Positions 45,290 to 56,288 of a stretch of 64,000 nt of DNA are shown here, piece by piece. The notes under the pieces were generated by a model, which had not been told where the DNA came from, did not search any database, and saw only the letters and a list, made by a program, of their open reading frames with translations. Both the position numbers and the translations under genes were made by a program. The number at the start of each line of letters is the position of its first letter. Positions within the stretch are counted from its first letter, which is position 1. Where the stretch lies: contig JBBHKE010002674.1 of assembly GCA_037447655.1 (NCBI GenBank), forward strand, positions 1 through 64,000, read 5' to 3'. Source of the stretch: Zygnema cylindricum. Its lineage: Eukaryota > Streptophyta > Zygnematophyceae > Zygnematales > Zygnemataceae.

Positions 45290-46154
45290 CAGAGGTCGCA
45301 AAAGTCAAAAAATTTCATACCCGAAACCGACCGTTTTTTTTTTTTCAAATCTGAGTAACCGACGCCCGACCGAGTTTTGTCACGCTCCAAAATTGTTAAC
45401 CGTTAACCGACCGTTGTTTACGAAAAAAAAAAATAACCGAATCTTGATTTTTCGTGACTAACCGTGCCCGCCTGTAACCGAAAAAGGACAAAATTAATCA
45501 ATGTACAACGAAATAAGCCAATAATTACGATTTGTCGCGTTCCCTAAGATTTGCGAAATGAATAGTGTACTATTGTGTTAGATTTGCGACGCTTTGTCGC
45601 GTTGCCTAAGATTTGCGAAATGAATACTGTACTACCGTGTCAGATTTGCGACGCTTTGTCGCGTTCCCTAAGATTTTCGAAATAAATAGTGTACTCGTGT
45701 CAGATTTGCGACGCTTCGTCGCGATCCCTTTGATTTGCGAAATAAATAGCTTACTACAGTACCGTGTCAGATTTGCGACGCTAATCATGATGTCACGTAC
45801 TTCCACGATGCCAAAGAGTACAAAGTACATGAATGTTGGATTATCTTTTTGTAAGATTCGCGAAATAAATAGTGTTAGTACCGTGTCAGATTTGCGACGC
45901 TAATCATGATGCCACGTACTTCCACAATACCAAAAGTACAAAGAACAATAATGTTGGAAAAAAAAGTACAAATTTTTCTTTTTTTTTGGTTTTTTGTTTG
46001 ACCGACCGTAAGTGACCGTTTTTTTTTTCTATGGTGAGTCAACCGACCGTAACCGCCCGACCCCCAAAATTTGGCAACCGAATCCGTTCCGGATCCGGCG
46101 CGGGCGGTCGGTTAACGGTCGGTCACGGTTTCGGTTGACCGTTTGCGACCTCTG
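45290..46154. mobile_element. hAT-like non-autonomous element 1
   Basis: The 865-bp element has 13-bp terminal inverted repeats CAGAGGTCGCAAA and a perfect 8-bp target duplication ACATCAAA (45282-45289, 46155-46162). Subterminal ACCGACCG/CGGTCGGT motifs lie at both ends. The middle is a minisatellite. It has no coding capacity. Confidence 0.88.
45530..45960. repeat. Minisatellite inside hAT-like element 1
   Basis: About four 60-bp units carry TTGCGACGCTTTGTCGCG, CCTAAGATTTGCGAAAT and AATAGTGTACT. Two longer units of about 120 bp follow with CTAATCATGATG-CACGTACTTCCAC. Confidence 0.9.
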
Positions 46155-46167
46155 ACATCAAATAGTA

Positions 46168-46706
46168 CACCGCGCATCATTATTAGTGTCAAAGTTTAAA
46201 TAGTGTGTAAGTAAATATAGCGTCATTGACGCTAGTTAAGAATTTGAAAACTAAAAAAAAAAAGGTTTATTCTAATTTTAGTGTTAACGCTAATTTGGAA
46301 CAGCAAAAATGAAAAAAAAAGTTGTAAGATCATATACATTATTATATGTATTCGTACAAAATATATAAAATCGTACACCGTAGTGAAATTTAAATGTCCG
46401 TACATGTCAGCTAATTTACGTGTCAGACCAATCCCGTTTTTTTAGCGCACGTTCCTATGCGTACGTGTCCGATTTAATTCATTTTTTGTAAAATTTTCAC
46501 TTGAAAAGGTACATTTATGTACGATCTGACATCGACCGTACACCACGCTATTTAGATCTTATTGAACTTTAGTTCTTTACGCTATTTTGTACGGTACCTC
46601 AATTAACGTCAAGGAAAAATTAAAATCATGTATCCTATTTCAGGAAAAAAATCAAAATTTTAAGAACCCAAATTAGTGACTTTGACACTAATAACGATGC
46701 GCGGTG
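46168..46706. mobile_element. Tc1/mariner-like MITE, family X, copy 2
   Basis: The 539-bp element has terminal inverted repeats CACCGCGCATC-TTATTAG (27 of 28 bases match) and TA on both sides (46166-46167, 46707-46708). It is inserted at the first two bases of hAT-like element 2, in opposite orientation to the copy at 15435. Confidence 0.9.
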
Positions 46707-47541
46707 TAGTGTTGGGTATCGAGTAAATTCATATCGCGATAATCTCGATATTCAATATATCGAATATCGATCGAGGAGAATCCTCGATATATCGTACCGC
46801 GACCAACATAAATTATCGCGATGTATATCGCGATATATAGTATTTTTTAAATTTAATATTTTTATTTTTTTATATAATATGTTATTTTTGCGAAAAAGTC
46901 AAATTGTCTAATACGCCACGTACGCCGTGATTTTCGTTCCGTGACTTAAAGGTAGACGCCGCAAAATGTAACCGACAAAAAAGTACTAATTCTGAAATTC
47001 TAATGATTGTTTTTTTGGGGTATGGTTACACGAGGTCTCTGTAATAGTACGGACAGCAAAATTTATGTATTACAGAGGCATCGGGTACATCGCGTATCGT
47101 TTCTAAATACGTTTTACATACATGTTCTGATATGAATGGTTCCACGTAAGCTGACTATCAAATCTCAAAAATCATCAAACATCTAGAAACTGACCTTTTT
47201 CGTATGGAAAATCATACTTGCGTATGACGTACGTGTACTTCACAAGTGTACCTCGTCAATGTACCTCAGAGATCTCTTCACTCCGCTGACTTTCAAGAAA
47301 AAACCGTATTTCTTTCCGGCAAAGATTTTACAGTCACTTTGTCCGAAGTCACGAGGCTTTGAAAACCTGTGGGATTTTTATTTTTATTTTTTTTTAGCTT
47401 CGATATATTGACGATACGATATATCGGCGATATATCGCGATAACTTGAAATTCGATATATCGAAGCGATATATCGAATATCGGGTACCTGAAATTCGATA
47501 TATATCGAATATCGGCAATGGGTCCTCGATGCCCAACACTA
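46707..47541. mobile_element. hAT-like non-autonomous element 2
   Basis: The ends are TAGTGTTGGGTATCGAG and, inverted, TAGTGTTGGGCATCGAG. With the MITE removed, the 8-bp duplication TCAAATAG (46158-46165, 47542-47549) is perfect. Dense ATATCG/TCGCGA palindromes fill about 130 bp next to each end, as expected of transposase-binding subterminal repeats. It has no coding capacity. Confidence 0.88.
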
Positions 47542-48341
47542 TCAAATAGAGTAATCGATTCTAATTTTTTCAATACTCTAATTTAGGTAAGTTTAATTAG
47601 CGTAACAAAATTGTAATATAGGTTTGTCTTAAATAGTGTGGAGTACGGACGACGTTCGACCGTGCAAAATTGTACTTTATTAAGCAAAAAGGTACAATTA
47701 ATGATTTAATAGAATCGCGCTCGCACATGAAATCGCACTAAACGAAAAATGAATCTCATCGAAAAAAAGCCGTTCGCATAACTCTCGTCAGTCGACAGCA
47801 TCGTCGTCAGTGTGAACATTAACTGACATTCAGCGCGACAAATAATACTTACGTCATAATGACGTCAAAACTATACGGATTGACAGATTTTGAACGTCTA
47901 CGTAATTTAATGTTCATAATTTCAGCGCGGATATTTATCACCGACATAACCCAATATTCAATCGCAACCGTAGGTTCCACAATCCGACAAATGTGACCGG
48001 AGAAAATATGTTTTATGTGACGAAAAAAACATCAACATCACCTGTACTGTAAGGGTGAGGTTACATCGGGAGGTCCCTGTAACTGTACGGACATCAATAT
48101 TTTTGTAATACAGAGGCCTCAGTTGCATCGCGTAACGTCTGTAATCAAAGTTTTACATACGTTTTTTGATTTGAGTGGCTCCACGTATGGTGGATCAATC
48201 TTTAAAATGGTCAAACATTTTGAAACCAACCAATTTTCGTTTCAAGAATCTGTGCGCTGCTTATTAGTCCGCAATTTGAACTTGTAGTTCAAAACAAAAC
48301 GACAAAAAATAGCGCTCCAAAGTCGAAACCATGAACCTGGA

Positions 48342-48535
48342 AGGAAGGCAAAAACCGTACTTTAGGAAAGATGGCAAAAACCGTACTTTTTGAAAGAAGG
48401 CAAAAACCGTACTTTTAGAAAGAAGGCAAAAACCGTACTTTTGGAAAGAAAGTAAAAATTGTATTTTTGGAAGGAAGGCAAAAACCGTACTTCTTTTGGC
48501 CGTAAGGCAAAAACTGTACTTCTTTCAGGCAAAGA
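48342..48535. repeat. Minisatellite, about 29-bp unit, seven copies
   Basis: The unit is GAAAGAAGGCAAAAACCGTA followed by CTTTT, with small variations. Confidence 0.92.
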
Positions 48536-49857
48536 TTTTCCGGTCACCTTGCCCCGAAAGGCACGTGACTTTGGCGACGTGATAAAGATTAATAGTGGTT
48601 CATCTTCGCATGTGTCTATCATACAGGTGTAGCGATTCTACGGGTTATATGATGGTGAACTCACTTCCGTGCGGTGGGTGCACACCATGATGGCTTCGCG
48701 AATAAAGACCAAAGTGTACTCGGACGGTCAACGTTTTCTCCTATATCTTTGGAGAATCGTAATCGTATCTTTTGTAATACTGTTTTCCGACGGTCAACTT
48801 TAAATCCCAGACCTTCGGACAATATTATTAGCAAGACACTAAAAAACAAAATAAGCGGTACGGCTTAATACAAATAGGCGTGGATTTCTGTCTCTATCCC
48901 ATATTTTTAATGTTAGGGTGAAGTTCCATCAAGCGAAAAGTGGCGTTTCTAACAGAAATCCTTGACTCTCCGTACCATATCGTACCGCCTATTTTGTCTT
49001 TATACGAAAGACAACATTACAGAGAAGCTTGCCGATACTCTCCGGAGGTCTTGGAGGCAATACTGGCCGTCGGATGTTCATCTACGATGAGTTCGCTTCA
49101 ATTTTCTTTGTTAGACTCAACCCACCTCGACGAGGTGGGTTGGCATACACAGAAAAAAAAAATTGGGACACGGTGGACAATTAAGCTACGTGTCATGATG
49201 GAAAACCAACGAAAAATCTTAAGATTTCCACATGACATGGGATTTCCAAAATATAGACGAAACTAAAAACGAAATTTCGTAACATTCCCTCGTCACGCTA
49301 TTTTTCATAACTTTTGTTCGTCACACTATTTATGGCGAAGAACTTTCGTTATGTTCGATACCTGAAACCCTAAAAAATGAGCTGGCGTCGTCTACAAAAT
49401 GTATAAAAGTTTTGTCGTATAGTCACGTCGCACGCAGGTACATGGTACGTAAGTCAAGATTTGAAGTTAAGTTTGTCGGTGCTTAAAATCTGAAAGATAT
49501 TCAATATCGGATCGTAGCTTGCGTGGCGCCATTCAATTTAGAACACGTGGCTTACAGACTCTACGTGATGGAACTTCGACTCAATCGACGTTGTCTATAG
49601 AGTTGGCCGTACAATTACATAAACGTATGATGGAACTTCACCCTTATTGGCATATAAAAACAAAAAAAGCGGTACGGTTCAATACGGACAGTCGCGGAAT
49701 TTACACCACTTATCCAAAAATTTCCGCCTATAAAAACAAAATAGGTGGTACAACATGGTACGGATAGGCGCGTATTTCTCTAAACTACCCCACTTTTGTA
49801 ATGTGCTTGATGTATAAAAACAAAATAATTAGTACAACCTGGTACGGATCATAGTTC

Positions 49858-50285
49858 AAAAGTAGGTGACAGTACTCCCATACAATATGCCTATTGTACG
49901 CAAAACATACAATATGCCCTTAAAACCCATATTGTATTGGCCGCAAAATGAAATAAAATAGGGACAGGGTTGAGTTGCACATCGATCGATAGAGAATTAA
50001 ACGACATGTCTAAATTTTGAAAAAAAAATGGACAAAAACAAATATTTCTGTGATTTTTGAGGGACTTTTTATTTAAACCGTCAGATTTGGACGATCGGAC
50101 GGTCCCTGATCAAAGTAGGCGATTTTAAAAAGATCACATGAAAATCTCAGAATACAACTAACGAAAGGACAATCTGTCATATTAGCGTCTTCAATTTTGA
50201 GGGCCACACTAAATAAAGCCTCAAATTGACCAACCAGGCAGTATGGGACGATAAAAAGAAAAAATAACACACTGCCAAAAAAATT
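49858..50285. mobile_element. Inverted relative of the 11365 MITE, one end lost
   Basis: It starts CATAGTTCAAAAGTAGGTGA and follows the 11365-11756 element in reverse through CAATATG-rich and CGGACGGTC segments. No matching right terminus is seen. Confidence 0.6.
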
Positions 50286-50556
50286 ACCAAAACCTACGGA
50301 CCAACCCCGTTGGCATTCACACGGTCGAAACGCGGCTGTCAGACGAATGTGTGTGAACGGGATTCTTTACGACATGGTTTTTTTCCCTTTTTAGAACGCA
50401 CATTCTCATACGTCCGCGGTTACTAAAACTAATTTATTGTATTTTTTAACTTAAAAAGGTACATTTATGTACGGTGTGACACTTACCGTACACCACTCTA
50501 TTTAAGAGACAACGTACTTTCATTTTTTATGGTACTTGGAAAATAGCCCTAATTAT

Positions 50557-50566
50557 NNNNNNNNNN
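50557..50566. other. Assembly gap (10 N)
   Basis: Ten N. The real gap length may differ. Confidence 1.
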
Positions 50567-51560
50567 GGTGAGTTTAGTTTTTTGCATACATTTTTGAACT
50601 AATGTCTGCAATGCGCTACGTTGGCTCCGGAGACATAGTGTTTTTATAACTACAGGCATGTCAATGTCTCTGGAGGGCTACATTGGAGTGGGAATGTCAT
50701 GTCCACTACAACTACAAAAAAAGCAGTGTATTTTGTAGAAAAGAGGCCAGTGTAAACAGCCGAACATCTTGGAAGCTGAGAACCTTAACTTTCAATCGCA
50801 ACCGTAGGTTCTACAAGCCGACAAATGTGACCGGAGAAAAGATGTTTTATGTGACGAAAAAAACATCAACATCACCTGTACTGTAAGGGTGAGGTTACAT
50901 CGGGAGGTCTCTGTAACTGTACGGACATCAATATTTTTGTGATACAGAGGCCTCGGTTGCATCGCGTAACGTCTGTAATCAAGTTTTTACATACGTTTTT
51001 TGATTTGAGTGGCTCCACGTAAATTGAGGATCCAATCTTTAAAATGGACAAACATTTTTGAAACCAACCAATTTCGTTTCAGAATCTGTACTTTGCGTGG
51101 TCTACAAAATGTATAAAAGTTTTGTCGTATAGTCACGTCGCACGCAGGTACATGGTACGTAAGTCAAGATTTGAAGCTAAGTTTGTCGGTGCTAAAAATC
51201 TGAAAGATATTCAATATCGGATCGTAGCTTGCGTGGCGCCATTCAATTTAGAACACGTGGCTTACAGACTCTACGTGATGGAACTTCGACTCAATCGACC
51301 CGGTCTGTAGAGTTGGCCGTACAATTACAAAAACGTATGATGGAACTTCACCCTTATTGGCATATAAAAACAAAAAAAGCGGTACGGTTCAATACGGACA
51401 GTCGCGGATTTTACACCACTTATCCAAAAAAATTCCGCCTATAAAAACAAAATAGGTGGTACGAAATGGTACGGATAGGCGCGTATTTCTCTAAACTACC
51501 CCACTTTTGTAATGTGCTTCACGAATAAAAACAAAATAGTTAGTACGACCTGGTACGGAT

Positions 51561-51950
51561 AGACGCGGATATCTCTAAACTTACCAGACTTTTCAAATGT
51601 TTTTTCTACCATAAAAACAAAATAAGCGGTACGGCAACCCTTAGTCAGGACTCTTTTAAAAAAGTCAAACATTCGGCGGCAGATGGAATCCGCTGTAAGA
51701 CTTTATCACGTACGGTTCGCGGGATTATTATTTCGACCCGAAATATTGTTAATTACACTTTTTTATAAGTGGCCTAGGGTGGTCCACGGCTCAGCCATAT
51801 TTTAGTGTGGTTGATTTTTCCAATCATGTATTAACACTAAAAGACAAATGCCAAATGTCCATTTCTGACGGAGAGCCCTTCGTTTAGTCGAATAAGTTAA
51901 AATCCCTCCCGGCCTTATAAGTTGGGACTTGAGAGTCCATTCTGTTCTAT
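51561..51950. other. Upstream region of the 52.3-kb gene
   Basis: No coding signal. CTTATAAG near 51914 could serve as a weak TATA box for the transcript that continues into the CT-rich leader (51957-52020). Confidence 0.35.
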
Positions 51951-52090
51951 AACTCGGTCTCTCTCTCTCTCTCTCCCTGCACCCCCTTTCTACCTCATTT
52001 TCCTTCTATCGCTTCCCTCTTTCTGCCGCGCGTCTTTCTATCCCGCATCCTGACTCGGGAGCTTCCGCGAAGTTTCTAACACCTTATCAG

Positions 52091-52329
52091 GTAGGAGGAT
52101 TGTTATTAGTATTATTTTCTATATTATTTATTCATTTATTTATTGTTATTTTTTTTTTTTTTATTGAGTCATAAACTAATTTTTTTTTTGTTTTTTCCTC
52201 TTTTATAAAAAAAACGTCTGCTTTGTAACATTTTTATTCCTTCTACTGTCTTCCCAACCACATCCTTCCAATTTTTTATTATTTTTTTACTTTTCCGATT
52301 CCTTTTCCTCTTTTTTTTGTCGTATTCAG
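52091..52329 (+). other. Predicted 5' UTR intron
   Basis: The donor CAG|GTAGGA (52091) and acceptor GTATTCAG (to 52329), the latter after a T-rich run, bound 239 bp. The upstream leader has no ATG in frame, so the exon before it looks non-coding. Confidence 0.55.
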
Positions 52330-52353
52330 GTTATCCGTACATCATCTCTTCCC

Positions 52354-52701
52354 ATGGAAAGCGGCATCCTACTGGTCGCCGCAAATGGCCTCCTCGGCGG
52401 CTTGTGCCGTACGGCCGGAAGCAAAATGGGCGAGTCCATCATATCCGACGCCCGTCACGGTCCTGTACGGATCCAAGACATCACCGTACGAGTCACCGTC
52501 ACCTACCCGACGGCGGAGTACAGATGCCGCTTCACACTCCGCCAAAGCGGCAGCGAACTCTCCCTCTATAAAGTCGACGAGCGCCTGGGTGTGCACAAAA
52601 TTAGACCCTGCCGCTCCGTGACACTCCCAATGGTTTTCGAAACCAAGGCCTGCGTGTTCAAAAAATCGACGTTCATGGAAATGTTGCAGCGAGCCGGATA
52701 A
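52354..52701 (+). CDS. Unidentified protein, 115 residues, plus in-frame continuation
   Basis: ATG at 52354, 24 bases after the predicted acceptor, opens MESGILLVAANGLLGGLCRT and ends MLQRAG with TAA at 52699-52701. The same frame stays open after the TAA from 52702 to TGA at 52969-52971 (VTGDVTNRCAHMSLGQFIHV, then VMACTLPNRF, EGIRRMEVGTAVLKYDREHE). A donor-like AGAGG|GTGAGG lies at the end of that stretch. The whole block has higher GC and an even amino-acid mix unlike nearby random ORFs. I recognise no domain. It may be a gene with a nonsense mutation, a gene whose stop is real, or a misread splice pattern. Confidence 0.45.
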   Translation: MESGILLVAANGLLGGLCRTAGSKMGESIISDARHGPVRIQDITVRVTVTYPTAEYRCRFTLRQSGSELSLYKVDERLGVHKIRPCRSVTLPMVFETKACVFKKSTFMEMLQRAG

Positions 52702-52971
52702 GTGACGGGTGACGTCACGAACCGTTGCGCTCATATGAGCTTGGGACAGTTTATCCACGTCATGGCGTGTACCTTGCCCAACCGTTTTACCGGTCTAGTG
52801 GCGGAACAGACGGGAGGGGGACTCATGAGGATATTTTGTAATGAGGGAATACGACGAATGGAGGTCGGTACGGCGGTTTTGAAGTACGACAGGGAGCATG
52901 AGTTGTTGATGGAGAGGATGGTCAATGTGGTGTCGGTGGAGGATGGGGGGGATTTTGCATATAGAGGGTGA

Positions 52972-53340
52972 GGGGGGGAGGGAGAGAGAGAGAGGGGGGA
53001 AGGGGGGGGGGAGGGGGAGGGGGAGGGGGGAGGGGGAGGGGGAGGGGGAGGGGGAGGGAGAGGGGGGGGAGAGGGGGGAGGGAGGGGGAGGGGGAGGGAG
53101 AGGGAGGGAGAGGGAGGGAGGGAGGGGGAGGGAGAGGGAGGGAGGGGGAGGGAGAGAGCAAGGGAGACGGCTGGAGAAAGCGAGGGAGAGGGTGGGAGAA
53201 AGCGAGGGTGAGGGAGGGAGAGGGAGGGAGAGGGAGAGAGAGGGAGAGGGGGGGAGAGGGAGGGAGAGGGAGAGAGGGAGAGGGAGGGAGAGGGAGAGAG
53301 GGAGAGGGAGGGAGAGAGAGGGAGGGAGAGGGATCGAAGA
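52972..53340. repeat. GGGGGA/GGGAGA purine tract
   Basis: About 370 bp of purine-rich DNA start right at the donor-like GTGAGG. The overlapping ORFs are artefacts. Confidence 0.92.
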
Positions 53341-54679
<1,339 letters not shown>

Positions 54680-54680
<1 letters not shown>

Positions 54681-55015
54681 ATCTAAGGCACCCGTACTGA
54701 AATATAAGGGAATGTACAGGAATGTACCCTAAAAACCCTAAAATTCCCCCTTAAATAACTCTGCAAAGAACTGGAATGTACAGAAATTGTAAATAAATGT
54801 AGAAAAAATGTAAGGCGGCTGTATTGAAATATACTGGAATGTACCCCAAAAACCCTAAAATCCACCCCTTACATAACCCTAAAAAGTACAAAAATCTGGA
54901 AATGTGAAATATAAGCGGACGTACAGGAATGTACTATAAAAAAACCCTAATTTCCCCGTAAATAACCTTAAAATGTACAGAAACATAAGGTCACTGTACG
55001 TAAATGTACGAAAAA
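54680..55015. repeat. Minisatellite with GGAATGTACC-AAAACCCTAAAA
   Basis: Three units of about 110 bp contain GGAATGTACCCTAAAAACCC, a C-rich AT segment and TGTACAGAAA. CCCTAAA occurs once per unit and is not a telomere array. Confidence 0.75.
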
Positions 55016-55204
55016 TGTACGTGTACAAAGTAGAGTTCGCATTTTATTAAATTTTCAAAATCGTTTGATTCGCACTGTACATAGTATACGTTTGTTTACT
55101 CCGAGCGTAATGTGCGCACGGGACATATATAAAAAAACAAATAAGAGACAAAAACAATAAGCAAGAGAAAAAAGAACAAAACAAGAGAAAAAAAAAGAGA
55201 AATC

Positions 55205-55805
55205 TTATTTCCAGCATTGGATCTCCAACGTTGTTCTATGTCAGCATAAACATTCAATTTCCGACATTGGATTCCAACATTGAAACTCAAAAAATCAATT
55301 TCCCAACATTGGAAACCCTACATTTAATTTCCAAAATTGGATTCCAAAATTGAGCTTCTAACATTCAATTTCCAACATTAAAGACATGCAATTTCAAAAT
55401 TAGCATTCACCTTCCAATAATTTCTTAACTTAAACGTTTTCTTTATCTCACTAGGTTGATTCAGATTTTAATAGGTCGATTGGAAGTTTGCTAGGTTCAT
55501 ATACATTTTCTGGAGTTGATCCTCATTTTATAGTCAAATTTGACTAGGTTTTTTAAATTTCACTCCATAAAACTTAAATTTAAAAAATGCAATACGGTTG
55601 GAATCTTCAGGAACGAAAATAATACCATCCAAAAATGACGACGAACTTTGAGTGGAGCCCCTTGTGTCAATTTTTAGAAAGGAAATCTCTCTATTACCTT
55701 TTCCAGGGTTATTTTTCCTAGATTTTGCAAGAATCTATGTCTTTTTCCCTTCAGAAGTTGCTTGTCTTCTAGCGGGAAATTTGGACGCCATTTTATCGAA
55801 GATAT
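55205..55805. repeat. Second copy of the 37.5-38.2 kb segment
   Basis: The ATTCAATTTCCAACATT array is followed by the stretch with the MASK ORF, here stopped after GKKT. The match ends near GGACGCCATTTTA, 40 bp before Copia-A4. Confidence 0.8.
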
Positions 55806-55844
55806 CGCAATGCGAAGTCTACCGATAGTTAAAGCAGACTATAG

Positions 55845-56288
55845 TGTTACGGGACATTTAGCGTAGGATATTTTTGTCTTGTCCGTACGTTTTCTTACGT
55901 CGGTCAAGTCTTGTTGACCGACTTATCCGGACGTCTCACTTTTGGTCCTGTCCGTACTTCCATACGTCGGTCTAGTCAATTGTACTTTTTCGTTTCATAC
56001 GTTGGTCTAGTCCTTTACGTAGAAGTCCTTTGACCGTCGGTCCAGTCTTTTGGCCGACGGTCCAGTCTTTTGTCTTACATACATTTGTTAGAATCTAGAC
56101 TAGGATTCCTTTGTTACAGCGCACCGTAGAGCGCTTAGACTCCACAGTAATTAGCATTGTATATTATGTATATAAGTGACTCTTCTCACTTAATGAAATC
56201 ATCCCAAATACAAATCAATTCCTCTCTCCAATGCATTGATCTTTCTCTTGTGTACAATTTCATGGCTTCCGCCAATCCACCTCCAATA
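55845..56288 (+). repeat. Copia-A4 5' LTR
   Basis: 444 bp, with TATA box at 56169-56175 and gag ATG at 56262. The CGTCGGTC-type repeats lie in the first 210 bp. Confidence 0.96.

Larger units (their letters stand above)
45225..47770. mobile_element. Remnant family-X-like element hosting the pile-up
   Basis: TACACCGCGAATAGTAATTAG at 45225 (first 20 bases shown by position) resembles a family-X end. 47550-47770 resembles family-X interior (TAAATAGTGTGG-GTACGG). The hAT-like elements and MITE sit between them. A right end is not found. Confidence 0.4.
47940..51560. repeat. Interrupted direct segmental duplication
   Basis: 47940-48275 matches 50785-51085, and 49393-49850 matches 51096-51555, closely and in order. 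The left copy carries an extra 1.1 kb (48276-49392). ORFs in the matched parts are not intact in both copies. Confidence 0.8.

Noticed and set aside
45281-46163. A Mutator-like element with a 9-10 bp target duplication
   Set aside because: Shifting the boundary by one base gives CAGAGGTCGCAAA ends and a perfect 8-bp duplication (ACATCAAA), which fits hAT better than an imperfect 10-bp one.
45530-48535. CRISPR-like regularly spaced repeats
   Set aside because: These are head-to-tail minisatellites without unique spacers in a eukaryotic, intron-bearing context.
54720-54990. Interstitial telomere repeats (CCCTAAA)
   Set aside because: The word occurs once per 110-bp minisatellite unit and is never tandem.
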